This document shows, one piece after another, positions 8,864 through 16,951 of a DNA stretch of 42,848 nucleotides. Below the pieces are notes generated by a model, which saw only the letters and a program-made list of their open reading frames with translations, was not told the DNA's origin and made no database searches. Each line of letters opens with the position of its first letter. Within the stretch, counting starts at the first letter, position 1. Source of the DNA: Gemmatimonadota bacterium. Its GTDB lineage: Bacteria > JBHIER01 > G020348925. Made by a program: the position numbers and the translations under genes. The stretch is taken from the NCBI GenBank assembly GCA_020348925.1, contig CP070758.1:1251317-1294164 (forward strand). The letters are read 5' to 3'.

Positions 8864-9787
8864 ATGTTTACTCGACACAAACGTATTTTACTGTTATGCG
8901 GCGTCCTTCTTCTTGTGGGAGGTTTCATCCAAATCGTTTGGAATTCTGTCTCAACTCCTGGTGTGCACTCCTCACCCTTTGCCTGCACGAGCTTTGCTGT
9001 TTACGCCGAAAGAACACTCTACGGGATGAATTTCGATTATTCCGATGTTGCAGTTAGATTTACAATTCGTTCAAAAGGAGACCTGAAGGTTTTTCAGATG
9101 GAGTTCCAGCAGGAAGATATTTTTCTACCGACCGTTGGCATGAACAGTGAAGGATTTTTCGCTTCCCTTCAGATGTTGTTTCCCGAGATGGAGTACACTG
9201 AAAGCTCAGGCGAAGATGAGGTTTACACTGGGCAACTGTTCGGAGAATCGCTGTTTCGTTTTAACACCGTTGGAGAGGTGAATGAGTTCATCCGGGATAA
9301 AAGAGTTATTCACTGGTATATGACATTGCATTCCTTGTTTGCCGACACGCTGGGTGATGCCATGATCGTGGAGCCAGGAGACAGGGAGAACGACATTACG
9401 AGAATCGAAAATAATTTCATCGTCATGACGAACTTTCCTGTCGGGCAATTTAGGGGAAGAAGTTATACGGAAGTGGAAGGATCGGGTGCGAAAAGGTATA
9501 AGACCGCATATCAGCACATTCTGGACCACTTCGAGACATTCGATCTGAATCGAGCATTGGAGACCCTGGAAAAGAGCGTTTTGACGACAGAGAATTTTTC
9601 TACGCAGTGCTCAATGGTGTTCGATCCTGAGGGGGGAGAAGTATTCATTGCTTTGAAGAGGGATTTCAAGAGAATATGGAAAGTGTCTTTAGGAGGTGGA
9701 ACGATAAAAACCTATTCAGGATTTGATGAAGTCAGAAAATTGCCTCTGGATTCCTTAGGAGTCTTGGCGTCTGAGATAGTGGAATAG
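8864..9787 (+). CDS. Ntn-type linear amide C-N hydrolase (choloylglycine hydrolase/C45 superfamily-like), exported
   Basis: 307 residues behind AAAGGAGGCTG. A basic start and one hydrophobic segment (ILLLCGVLLLVGGFIQIV) form a signal peptide or anchor. Right after it comes ACTSFAVYAERTLYGMNFDY: Cys41 is the expected N-terminal nucleophile exposed by processing, and the following LYGMNFDY matches the conserved 'GRN-D' element of penicillin V acylase, bile-salt hydrolase and C45 acyltransferase proteins. Later GMNSEGFFASLQ and NNFIVMTNF also fit. Such enzymes cleave linear amides, for example N-acyl amino acids or acyl-homoserine lactones. The exact subfamily and substrate are not determined. 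It appears to stand alone between two intergenic regions. Confidence 0.72.
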   Translation: MFTRHKRILLLCGVLLLVGGFIQIVWNSVSTPGVHSSPFACTSFAVYAERTLYGMNFDYSDVAVRFTIRSKGDLKVFQMEFQQEDIFLPTVGMNSEGFFASLQMLFPEMEYTESSGEDEVYTGQLFGESLFRFNTVGEVNEFIRDKRVIHWYMTLHSLFADTLGDAMIVEPGDRENDITRIENNFIVMTNFPVGQFRGRSYTEVEGSGAKRYKTAYQHILDHFETFDLNRALETLEKSVLTTENFSTQCSMVFDPEGGEVFIALKRDFKRIWKVSLGGGTIKTYSGFDEVRKLPLDSLGVLASEIVE

Positions 9788-9876
9788 GCCGGGCATTTCG
9801 CAGTGTACAACAAAGGATCAGCGCAGAAGTGTGGGGACAGATTCTATACCATAGGAGCATAAAAGGAGAATAAGGA

Positions 9877-10085
9877 GGGACATTCCTTACAATGCATTTT
9901 TCCATATAAGGTTATGTATCTATTTTTCATTAAAGATATCGACATTCTCTCCACATATGCGTGGTTCAAGGATAATCATAACTGATCTTAGAGTCTGGAA
10001 TCATTAGTTTTTATCTTGGTCTCATGATGATACGAAAAATGAACACATTATTTATTGTGTCGTAATCGGTTGCAAGGAGTGTCCC
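9877..10085. mobile_element. MITE-like element, copy 2
   Basis: About 209 bp aligned end to end with 861-1070. The terminal inverted repeats are better preserved here: GGGACATTCCTTACAA on the left against GGGACACTCCTTGCAA read from the right (14 of 16 positions). It lies between the Ntn hydrolase and the convergent DUF362 gene. The ~90 bp on its left and ~75 bp on its right hold no gene. Confidence 0.68.
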
Positions 10086-10162
10086 CGAGGGATTTGTGAC
10101 ACAGGGACATTGTGGCTACGACTCAATCCCCCTCGGTTCCCTTTGAAAAAAAGAGATGTCAG

Positions 10163-11089
10163 TTAATCGACTGGAAATTCTTTGATATTCAACTTCTTCA
10201 AATTTGCCTCACCCACACCAAGCTCATAGGCCATTTGGATATGGGGCACGTCCCGCGGTGTCAAATTGAACAGTGTTGCAGTATAGGTATCGACAGCGAC
10301 CTGGTCGGTGCCGGCGATGACGGTTTTGTCCTCTCTCGTTTGACCGGGCCCTCCCGGACCGTTCGTCAGTAAAATACGATTGGCATCCATAATAATGAGA
10401 TCAGGTTTGACAACAGTGCTCAGGTCGGCAATACCCTGGTCCAACCCGTTCTGATGAAAGTATCCCCGGTTCCAGTTGATGCCCATCAGGTTTTTCATGC
10501 CGAGAGTCAACCGCGATCCTGCATGGTCCTTGGCGATGGGCATGTTGATGAAGACATCCGCATCCAGGACATCTTTGATAATTTCTTCATTACGTAGTAA
10601 TCGGCCCCGCAGAACGGGCACGGCCTGATAGAGATCTCTGCTGGTTGCGGCCACGACGCTGGCTCCGGCTCTGGAGGCGGCATCCACGGTACCATTGCCC
10701 TGAAAGCTTGATAAAGGGTCGTGGCTGACGACAACCACTTCACGAGCCCCGACTCGCAGACACAACCTGGCCACGGTTTCCACGACATCGGGGTGCGTGT
10801 TGATGGCGGCTTCGGGTGGATTCGTCCCGACGGGATTGGGCTTGAGCACCACCTTGTCACCTTTTTTCACGAATCGCTCGATGCCGCCGAGGGCCTCAAT
10901 GGCTTTTATGGTATTACCGGCCGGGTCGCCTCCCACGGCTACGGCCAGATCCAATGGGCCCGATACTGTAGGACCGATCATGGCTTTCAATGCTTGAGGT
11001 GTTGAGAGCAGACTCATACCTGCACAGGCCAAGCCGAGACCAGCCCCCTGTTTCAAAAAGTCTCTACGCGATACGTTTTTCTTTTTCAT
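10163..11089 (-). CDS. Tat-exported DUF362-domain protein
   Basis: 308 residues. The start at 11089 follows AGAGGAGCAATC and gives a twin-arginine signal (NVSRRDFLKQGAGLGLACAG). The mature part is a DUF362 domain: VKKGDKVVLKPNPVGTNPPE, DVVETVARLCLRVGAREVVV, DADVFINMPIAKDHAGSRLT, LGMKNLMGINWNRGYFHQ and TVIAGTDQVAVDTYTATLF. DUF362 proteins occur in anaerobes and are of unknown biochemistry; some carry ferredoxin modules, but this one has no Cys-rich cluster. Tat export suggests a cofactor or folding before export. The TPR gene starts upstream on the same strand, with a gap of ~125 bp, so they may be co-expressed. Confidence 0.88.
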   Translation of the reverse strand: MKKKNVSRRDFLKQGAGLGLACAGMSLLSTPQALKAMIGPTVSGPLDLAVAVGGDPAGNTIKAIEALGGIERFVKKGDKVVLKPNPVGTNPPEAAINTHPDVVETVARLCLRVGAREVVVVSHDPLSSFQGNGTVDAASRAGASVVAATSRDLYQAVPVLRGRLLRNEEIIKDVLDADVFINMPIAKDHAGSRLTLGMKNLMGINWNRGYFHQNGLDQGIADLSTVVKPDLIIMDANRILLTNGPGGPGQTREDKTVIAGTDQVAVDTYTATLFNLTPRDVPHIQMAYELGVGEANLKKLNIKEFPVD

Positions 11090-11215
11090 GATTGCTCCTC
11101 TCTTCATGAGAATGTTGATCTCAAAACGAAAAGTTACTTATTATTGTTTGAAGTTGCTTTCCCCGAATCAAGTCCGGTATCGCAACGGCATTTTACAGTT
11201 CGCATTTTTTCCTTA

Positions 11216-12730
11216 CTATTGTTCACTTGGAGTTGCAGAGGTTGGCTTCAATTGCACCAATCGCATCTGAGCATTCGGAGCCCAGAAGCCACCGGGATCG
11301 AGCTCGAGATATTTCTCCAAGTGTTCCACAGCTTTTTCTTTGTTGTCCAGCTCGTGAAAAATTCTTCCCAACATGAAGTACGGGTTCGTGAAGCTGGAGT
11401 CCGTGGCCAGAGATTTCTGATAAAAATGAATAGCCATGGTCGTGTCCCCTTTTTGATAACATCCCTCGGCCATACTGTCGTACGAATTGGGATTTTTGGG
11501 GTTGATTTCAATGAGTTTTTGAAAGGCGGACAGAGCCTCGTCGTATTCCTGGGCACCGAGATAACAATATCCCAGCATATTACATGCGTTCGGTGTGTTC
11601 GGGGCAATCTCAATGGCCTTTTTGAGAACTTCAACTCCAGGCTTGAATGCTTGGGTTTGATAGTAGAACTGGCTCAGGCGCACGTAGAGGCCGACATCAT
11701 CTGGGGTGGATTGCAGGGCTTCCTGTGTACTCACAATGCCTCCCAGAAAAGAGTTGAGTCGATCCTGAGGGACACCTGCGAGGCCGTAAGGGTACTTCTC
11801 TCGGTCAGGCGTCAGTTTCTCCATGAGAGCAGCGGCATCGCCGGTTTTCCGATATTCGATGAGATGTTTCTGGATTGTAGCACCTGTGGCCATTGGGGTA
11901 TTCGGTTTGATTTTGATAACCTCATCGAATCTGGCGAGGGCCTCCTCGTACTGCCCTGTCTGACCGAGCACCATGGCCGACTGAAAGGTGGTATATGATG
12001 TCCAGTCGTAACTCAGCTCAGAAGTCAGGAGGTCGGCCTGTTGTGATTGAACTTGCTGCGCGTAATTTGAAGCGGGATACCGCTCCACTAAGAGGCTGAA
12101 ATTTTCTGCGGCATTCTTGGAATTGTCCACAACCAGATACGCTTGAGCCAATTGGAATTGATCCTCGGCGGTAGAGGGGGCAGCGGGATTTTCTGTCAAT
12201 ATATCCTGGTACATATGAATGATGCTGTTATAATCGTTCATATTTTGATAGCACGCAAGGGTTCTTCTCCTGAAACCATTGATCCTGCCCTGTGTCTCGG
12301 CATCGGTATCGGCGGCAGACATTTTCTGTGTCGCGGTTTGGAAGACCTTCACGGCTTTTCCCCAGTCCTCCTGTTCCTCAAAGACGCTGCCCAACCGGTC
12401 GTACCCATAGAACTCCCAATCCGTATCAGGATTTTCAATGACTATTCCCTGGAAAAGCCTGGCGGCCTTTTCATAATCTTTATCGATGTCCATGAGAATA
12501 TTGGCCATGGTCCATTTCGCTGCGGGTGTCAGGCGATGTTCGGGATTCTCCTTCACAAAGGTCTCGAAGGCAGTCAATGCTCCTGAGTACTTCTGTTCTA
12601 ATAGGAGATCGTTCCCTCGCTTGAACATGGCGCTATCGTCCGCCCACAGAGCGCAAACGTAAAAATGGCTCAGAAGCATGATAAGAATAATGGATATCCT
12701 ATTGCATCGAACAATCATCGCTTTTTTCAT
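11216..12730 (-). CDS. Secreted tetratricopeptide-repeat protein
   Basis: 504 residues from the ATG at 12730, preceded by GGGGAGGTCG. A signal peptide runs to about CALWA/DDS. The whole mature protein is helical repeats of TPR type: GNDLLLEQKYSGALTAFETF, YDRLGSVFEEQEDWGKAVKV, QTGQYEEALARFDEVIKIKP, NACNMLGYCYLGAQEYDEAL, YDSMAEGCYQKGDTTMAIHF and LGRIFHELDNKEKAVEHLEK. TPRs are protein-protein scaffolds; no enzymatic domain is present. It probably acts in the periplasm or at the outer membrane as an adaptor. It precedes the DUF362 gene on the same strand. Confidence 0.9.
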   Translation of the reverse strand: MKKAMIVRCNRISIILIMLLSHFYVCALWADDSAMFKRGNDLLLEQKYSGALTAFETFVKENPEHRLTPAAKWTMANILMDIDKDYEKAARLFQGIVIENPDTDWEFYGYDRLGSVFEEQEDWGKAVKVFQTATQKMSAADTDAETQGRINGFRRRTLACYQNMNDYNSIIHMYQDILTENPAAPSTAEDQFQLAQAYLVVDNSKNAAENFSLLVERYPASNYAQQVQSQQADLLTSELSYDWTSYTTFQSAMVLGQTGQYEEALARFDEVIKIKPNTPMATGATIQKHLIEYRKTGDAAALMEKLTPDREKYPYGLAGVPQDRLNSFLGGIVSTQEALQSTPDDVGLYVRLSQFYYQTQAFKPGVEVLKKAIEIAPNTPNACNMLGYCYLGAQEYDEALSAFQKLIEINPKNPNSYDSMAEGCYQKGDTTMAIHFYQKSLATDSSFTNPYFMLGRIFHELDNKEKAVEHLEKYLELDPGGFWAPNAQMRLVQLKPTSATPSEQ

Positions 12731-12994
12731 AATTCGACCTCCCCTCAAAAGAAGATAAAAAAATCCGCTTCTCGATTATTTCTATTAGAGCAGAATTCCT
12801 TCGAGAATGTTTCGCGATTTGTGAGGATTAAGAATCACTCTCCCAGAGATTCTCCGTTTCAATGTTGTCAGAGACATCTATATGTAATATAATGACTTCT
12901 CATTGAGAAACAAATAAAAAATGGAGAGACTCAAGGAAGCTTGCTCCAACACTGGTGCAATTGTGATGTGATTCAAATGCTATGATTATTCCTC

Positions 12995-13023
12995 TTGACT
13001 CTCTTGGGAGAGAGTGTTATTTT
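12995..13023 (+). promoter_or_regulatory. Candidate promoter of the nikR operon
   Basis: TTGACT at 12995-13000 and TATTTT at 13018-13023 are separated by 17 bases. The -10 lies over the left half of the NikR-type dyad, so a bound repressor would block it. To the left, 12731-12994 shows no gene or other signal. Confidence 0.4.
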
Positions 13024-13040
13024 TTTGGAAAAGGTAACAC
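13014..13040. promoter_or_regulatory. NikR operator (GTGTTAT-N13-GTAACAC)
   Basis: GTGTTAT at 13014-13020 and GTAACAC at 13034-13040 form an inverted repeat with a 13-base spacer and a single mismatch. From memory, comparative genomics gives GTGTTAC-N13/14-GTAACAC as the NikR site of deltaproteobacteria and other groups, which this matches in sequence and spacing. It lies ~77 bp before the nikR start and overlaps the likely promoter. The prediction is autoregulated repression of the three-gene operon when nickel is sufficient. Confidence 0.75.
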
Positions 13041-13116
13041 TATATGGCGGAGTGAAAAGTGGACGGAGAGGAACGTTTCGTTGGAAAACATACATTGTGT
13101 GAACGTGGAGGCTACT

Positions 13117-13536
13117 ATGGGTCAGGTGACGAGATTCGGCGTTTCGATGGATGCGACTCTTTTGAAGAAGTTCGACGCGTTTATTCATCGGCGAGAGTAT
13201 GCTAAGCGTTCCGAGGCTATTCGGGATCTTGTACGTAGTGCGCTTATTCGAGAAGAATGGAATACAAAAGATTCAGAGGTCGTCGGAACAATTACCATCA
13301 TCTACGATCACCACGTCCGGGGATTGCAGGAAACGCTCACTGAGCTCCAGCACGGGAGCCAGAAGTCGGTTCTTTCGACCATGCATATTCATTTGGATGC
13401 GCACAATTGCCTCGAAGTGTTGGCCGTCCGAGGGAAGGTCGGAGATATTCAAAACATTGCGGATCGATTGATCAGTCTGAAAGGGGTGAAGCACGGTAAG
13501 CTCGTCGCAACATCCACGGGAAAGGATTTGGCCTAA
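13117..13536 (+). CDS. nikR: Nickel-responsive transcriptional regulator NikR
   Basis: 139 residues from the ATG at 13117, behind GTGGAGGCT. Residues 1-50 form the ribbon-helix-helix DNA-binding domain (TRFGVSMDATLLKKFDAFI, KRSEAIRDLVRSALI). The rest is the ACT-like nickel domain. His79, His90, His92 and Cys98 keep the spacing of the square-planar nickel site of E. coli NikR (His76, His87, His89, Cys95), with THIS signature visible as MHIHLDAHNCLEVL. The length equals the family norm. A matching operator lies upstream. Nickel-bound NikR should repress this operon, whose second and third genes follow within 3 and 10 bases. Confidence 0.95.
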   Translation: MGQVTRFGVSMDATLLKKFDAFIHRREYAKRSEAIRDLVRSALIREEWNTKDSEVVGTITIIYDHHVRGLQETLTELQHGSQKSVLSTMHIHLDAHNCLEVLAVRGKVGDIQNIADRLISLKGVKHGKLVATSTGKDLA

Positions 13537-13539
13537 AGT

Positions 13540-14046
13540 ATGATGTTCAGCACCCGACAGATTGTCCTGGCGGCACTTTTCTGTGCTTTCGGAATTCTTT
13601 TTCCGTTCCTTTTTCATTTCATCGCCCTGGGCTCAGTCTTTCTTCCCATGTTTCTTCCCATACTCATTGTTGGGTTTTTAGTAGATCTGCCATTGGCATT
13701 CGTGGTCGGAGTCATGACCCCGATCATATCCTCTGTAACTACAGGTATGCCGCCTTTCTCGCCACCCATCGCTCCCCTCATGGCGATTGAGGGCGCAGTG
13801 CTTGCAGGCACTGCATCGATCCTGTACAGAAAAATTCATCTCAATATATGGATGACGATGATTGTTGCCATTGCAGGTGAAAGGTTTGTACTTTTTGTTG
13901 CAGCTTTTTTCTTCGCTCCCGTGCTTGGCATTCCCGGGGAAGTTCTCTCACTTGTTTCGGTCGTCAAGGGTTTTCCAGGTGTTCTTATGCTCCTGATTGT
14001 CACGCCGATTGTTGTGAAAAAGGTTGAAAACATGTTGTCCATTTAA
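13540..14046 (+). CDS. ECF transporter S component (substrate-binding membrane subunit), predicted nickel-linked
   Basis: 168 residues with five to six membrane segments, starting 3 bases after nikR. The pattern TRQIVLAALFCAFGILFPFL, SVFLPMFLPILIVGFLVDLP, then GMPPFSPPIAPLMAIEGAVL is that of ECF-type S components (ECF_trnsprt fold), which capture a vitamin or metal and work with a shared EcfA/EcfT energising module. No EcfA or EcfT gene is in the window, so a general module elsewhere is assumed. It does not look like NikM/CbiM, which start with a conserved His-containing N-terminus. Position behind nikR and its operator suggests uptake of nickel or a nickel chelate; the substrate is inference. 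Confidence 0.82.
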   Translation: MMFSTRQIVLAALFCAFGILFPFLFHFIALGSVFLPMFLPILIVGFLVDLPLAFVVGVMTPIISSVTTGMPPFSPPIAPLMAIEGAVLAGTASILYRKIHLNIWMTMIVAIAGERFVLFVAAFFFAPVLGIPGEVLSLVSVVKGFPGVLMLLIVTPIVVKKVENMLSI

Positions 14047-14056
14047 AAAGAGAATA

Positions 14057-14650
14057 ATGACCTCAATTCAACACAGACAATACTTTAACGAACGCGCTGA
14101 GAGCTGGGATCGGACATCAGCGGGATCCGAGCGCCTTTCCGAAGTTGTTTCACGGTGCGGTTTGCAATCAGGGCAGCGGGTTATTGACATCGGCTGCGGG
14201 ACCGGGACCCTCATCCCTCATATCAAAAATTGTGTCGGAAAAGAAGGTACCGTGTACGCTCTTGATTTTGCCGAAGAGATGCTCAGAGTTTTAAAAACCG
14301 ATACGGAGTTGTCGTCTGTCATACTCATCTGTGCAGATATTGTAAAAATTCCTGTATGTGATCATTTCTTTGATCATGTTCTATGCTTCGCAACCTTCCC
14401 TCATTTCAATGACAAACGTGCGGCTCTGTCGGAGATGCGTAGAATCTTAAAAACGGGTGGCAAAATGACGATTGCCCACCTCATGGGCAGCCGGGAGATG
14501 AACCAATTTCATGGCCGCGCTGGGGGAGTGGTGCAGCATGATTATCTTCCACATGGGGAGGAGATGAAAGAGCTCTTGAGGCGATCACATTTCTCGGAAA
14601 TCAACGTTGTCGATGAGCCAAACCTCTATCTGGCACAGGGCGTGAAATAA
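14057..14650 (+). CDS. Class I SAM-dependent methyltransferase in the nikR operon
   Basis: 197 residues. The ATG at 14057 is chosen because it begins the family-like YFNERAESWD region; an upstream ATG at 14024 would overlap the S component gene. Motif I is VIDIGCGTGTLIPHI, followed by VYALDFAEEML, the acidic loop ICADIVKIPVCDHFFD and post-motif RRILKTGGKMTIAHLMG. The C-terminal part (NQFHGRAGGVVQHDYLP, His-rich) is shared with a UbiE-like subset. The acceptor is unknown. As the third gene of a nickel-regulated operon it might modify a metallophore or tetrapyrrole, but that is speculation. Confidence 0.85.
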   Translation: MTSIQHRQYFNERAESWDRTSAGSERLSEVVSRCGLQSGQRVIDIGCGTGTLIPHIKNCVGKEGTVYALDFAEEMLRVLKTDTELSSVILICADIVKIPVCDHFFDHVLCFATFPHFNDKRAALSEMRRILKTGGKMTIAHLMGSREMNQFHGRAGGVVQHDYLPHGEEMKELLRRSHFSEINVVDEPNLYLAQGVK

Positions 14651-14752
14651 TCTCTATTTCTTTTAATGTGCTTCTTCCTGTGGACCTTGATCGATCCCAT
14701 TATGTCTCATCCCGAAAAAACCCATATCTCTGTGAATTGCATCATGGATTGA

Positions 14753-15898
14753 TTAATAATCGTTTGACAGAAGATGCAGGTTGCCGATGTGGACCCTTTT
14801 CAGGCCGGCATCTATGGCTGCCTGCTGACATTCCTCGGCGTGTTTGAGCGAGGTCGTGGGAAGGTCAGGCATGTAGAAGTGAGGATAAAAGGCCAACAGG
14901 GAATAGGGAATTTCCGGATCACATGAAGCTATGAATTGCGCGATGCTTCTCACTTCTCTGGCATCGATATATCCCGGAACCAAAAGGGTGCTGGCGATCA
15001 AAAGGGGCGGATCCGGTCTCTGTGCCATCTGCTCCGCAACCCATCTGAAATTTTTTAGTGTCTGCTTATTCGAGACTCCACACAGGGCTTTGTTAAGGTT
15101 CTCGTTGTGAGCTTTCAGGTCGAATTTGATACATCCTCCAGAATGCAGTGACAGGTCGAGCATTTTTTGCAATAGCCCCGGATTCATGCTGCCGTTCGTC
15201 TCCCAACAGATTCTGAGAATGCGGTCACTATTTCGATTCAAGGCAGTCTTCGAGGCCTGTAAAGCATGGAAAAGTTGGGGTGTGGGATCGCCGCCGAAGT
15301 AGCATACACACGCGGTACGACGGTCCACCGAATTGGCTAGCTCCTGTGCAGTCCGATACCGCGGCGATGACCTTCGCTCCCGAAATTGCCAGTTTTGACA
15401 GTAGAGACAATCGAAGGTACAGGCTTCGTAAAAGACTGCAAGATTGAAATATCCTAACTCAGGCCCTTTCTCGTATGAGAAATCGGGATACCCGGCGTTG
15501 CTCCCGGCAGGGCATACCCAACTGGCCACGCAATTTGTGGGCAACGGATCGTGGTACCAGGAAACTTTGCCCTTGTCGTGGGTACCACCGAGATGGATCA
15601 GTTTTTCAGCTTGATTCGTGCGGAGGCCGCAGTAGCCTAAAGAACTTTCCTTCATTCGGCATCGATTCGCGCAGAGGGTACATTCGACACCACCCTCATC
15701 GCAGGGAGGTTCCGCCGGAAGATCAAATCCATGTCTGCTCTGGACATGGGCCTGCCGAATAAAGGCTTGAGTTGAACCTATATTATTTCGAAAGCAGTCC
15801 CCACAAACCTTGAGAACTTCTGAGATGAGTCGACTGTTTTGACCACAGAGGGCACACTGTACTTCGGGAAGATTTCCTCTATTACCGAAAAAAGTCAT
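14753..15898 (-). CDS. AmrS-like radical SAM protein (PflA-like) with N-terminal zinc ribbons
   Basis: 381 residues from the ATG at 15898, preceded by TAGGTGAT. Two Cys clusters open the protein (CALC...CGDC at 15-35 and CTLCANRC...C at 73-90), resembling metal-binding knuckles. The radical SAM motif is CTFDCLYC (Cys160, 164, 167) followed by QNW. Downstream are YFGGDPTP, RICWETNGSM, IKFDLKAHNE and TLLVPGYID, as in the AmrS/pyruvate formate-lyase-activase-like family. These enzymes reduce SAM with a 4Fe-4S cluster to make a radical; the substrate is not known. Its partner gene ends 11 bases upstream on the same strand. AmrA and AmrB are not nearby. Confidence 0.88.
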   Translation of the reverse strand: MTFFGNRGNLPEVQCALCGQNSRLISEVLKVCGDCFRNNIGSTQAFIRQAHVQSRHGFDLPAEPPCDEGGVECTLCANRCRMKESSLGYCGLRTNQAEKLIHLGGTHDKGKVSWYHDPLPTNCVASWVCPAGSNAGYPDFSYEKGPELGYFNLAVFYEACTFDCLYCQNWQFRERRSSPRYRTAQELANSVDRRTACVCYFGGDPTPQLFHALQASKTALNRNSDRILRICWETNGSMNPGLLQKMLDLSLHSGGCIKFDLKAHNENLNKALCGVSNKQTLKNFRWVAEQMAQRPDPPLLIASTLLVPGYIDAREVRSIAQFIASCDPEIPYSLLAFYPHFYMPDLPTTSLKHAEECQQAAIDAGLKRVHIGNLHLLSNDY

Positions 15899-15909
15899 GA
15901 ATGTATCAC

Positions 15910-16788
15910 CTACCGCAATGTTTGCTGATCGATAACACCGAAGAAATATTTCAAACAATCTGCAAGATTTTTCACTAAGTCGGGTTTGCTGTTGATGATC
16001 ATAATATTACCAGGTACGAGAAATATTCGGCCGTAGATTCTTTTCACCAGCTTTTTCCTCTTTTTAAATACCGGATATTTTGCCATCAGTCCCCAGCGGA
16101 ACATCTTGGTGATCTTATCCTCCATCCTCAGATGGGTATCGACCAGATAGATGGCCAAGTTGGGTTTGAGATCCTCCAGTCTCCCCAGAAACTCGTCAAT
16201 CGTCTCCTGATGAATGTTTTTGGGTGGCGACGACTTTGTCTCGAGGTAGACCAGTTTCTGCTCGACCCGGGCGATGACGTCATAGTCACCTCCCAGATGT
16301 GTATTTAACACTTTCACGCCCCAAGAAGCGATGGAGCAGAATTCCCGTCGAAAGATCTGAGCCACGAGCCACTCCAGAGTTCCTCCGAAGCTGTCAAGGT
16401 TTTTCTTTGATACGGTATATCGTTGAGCCGTTTTTTTTGTAATAATGCCACTCTTAATCAGAAACGTGAGATACTCTTCCACCTTCTCGGCACTGCAGTA
16501 ATGGAGCAAGTCGTCCTTCTCAAATCCGTCCTTGTACTTGATTATGTCACGCAGCACGATGCGGAAGGAGTATCTTTTCAGAAGCTCGTAATACTCGTCG
16601 ATTGTTTTTGACCTGGGTCGTGATGGATACAAAAGATTATCCGTGGGGCAGTCATTCCCAAAGGTGAAACCCCGCCGGCGCAATGTATCGCCTATGGTGA
16701 TCTCCCGAGCTTCTGCAAGAGCCTTTAGGCGTGTTACTTCCTTTTTCAATTTTTGAATTTCGCTCTGTGTATCTCTTGACGTGTCCAT
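15910..16788 (-). CDS. Coiled-coil, winged-helix and PD-(D/E)XK nuclease-like protein
   Basis: 292 residues from the ATG at 16788 (an in-frame TTG lies 15 bases upstream). Residues ~8-35 are a coiled coil (EIQKLKKEVTRLKALAEA). Around 60-135 a helical, winged-helix-like region is suggested (DLLHYCSAEKVEEYLTFLI, GIITKKTAQRYTVSKKN). Residues ~139-185 carry the order Glu (GTLEWLVAQIF), Asp (GGDYDVIARV) and Glu-x-Lys (YLETKSS), the layout of the PD-(D/E)XK nuclease fold. Catalysis is not proven. It overlaps nothing and is followed 11 bases later by the AmrS-like gene, so the pair is probably one operon. No exact family was recognised. Confidence 0.65.
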   Translation of the reverse strand: MDTSRDTQSEIQKLKKEVTRLKALAEAREITIGDTLRRRGFTFGNDCPTDNLLYPSRPRSKTIDEYYELLKRYSFRIVLRDIIKYKDGFEKDDLLHYCSAEKVEEYLTFLIKSGIITKKTAQRYTVSKKNLDSFGGTLEWLVAQIFRREFCSIASWGVKVLNTHLGGDYDVIARVEQKLVYLETKSSPPKNIHQETIDEFLGRLEDLKPNLAIYLVDTHLRMEDKITKMFRWGLMAKYPVFKKRKKLVKRIYGRIFLVPGNIMIINSKPDLVKNLADCLKYFFGVIDQQTLR

Positions 16789-16951
16789 TTCTTGCCCCAG
16801 CAATAGTATATACCATTTTTTTTCAGATGTCTAGGAAAAATGGGTTTGAGGGAACAAATTTCCTTGATTGTCGTTTTTCTTTCGGTTAAGTTATTTATCA
16901 TCATAAATATGTGAAGCTTTTATCTTTGACGTCTTGAGAGGTGATGTAAAA

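Noticed and set aside
11144-11998. Plus-strand frame of 284 codons opposite the TPR gene
   Set aside because: Antisense shadow of a well-supported gene, with no domain or start signal.
13540-14046. Calling the S component a nickel-specific NikM or CbiM protein
   Set aside because: The sequence lacks the conserved N-terminal His region and size of NikM/CbiM; only the operon context points to nickel.
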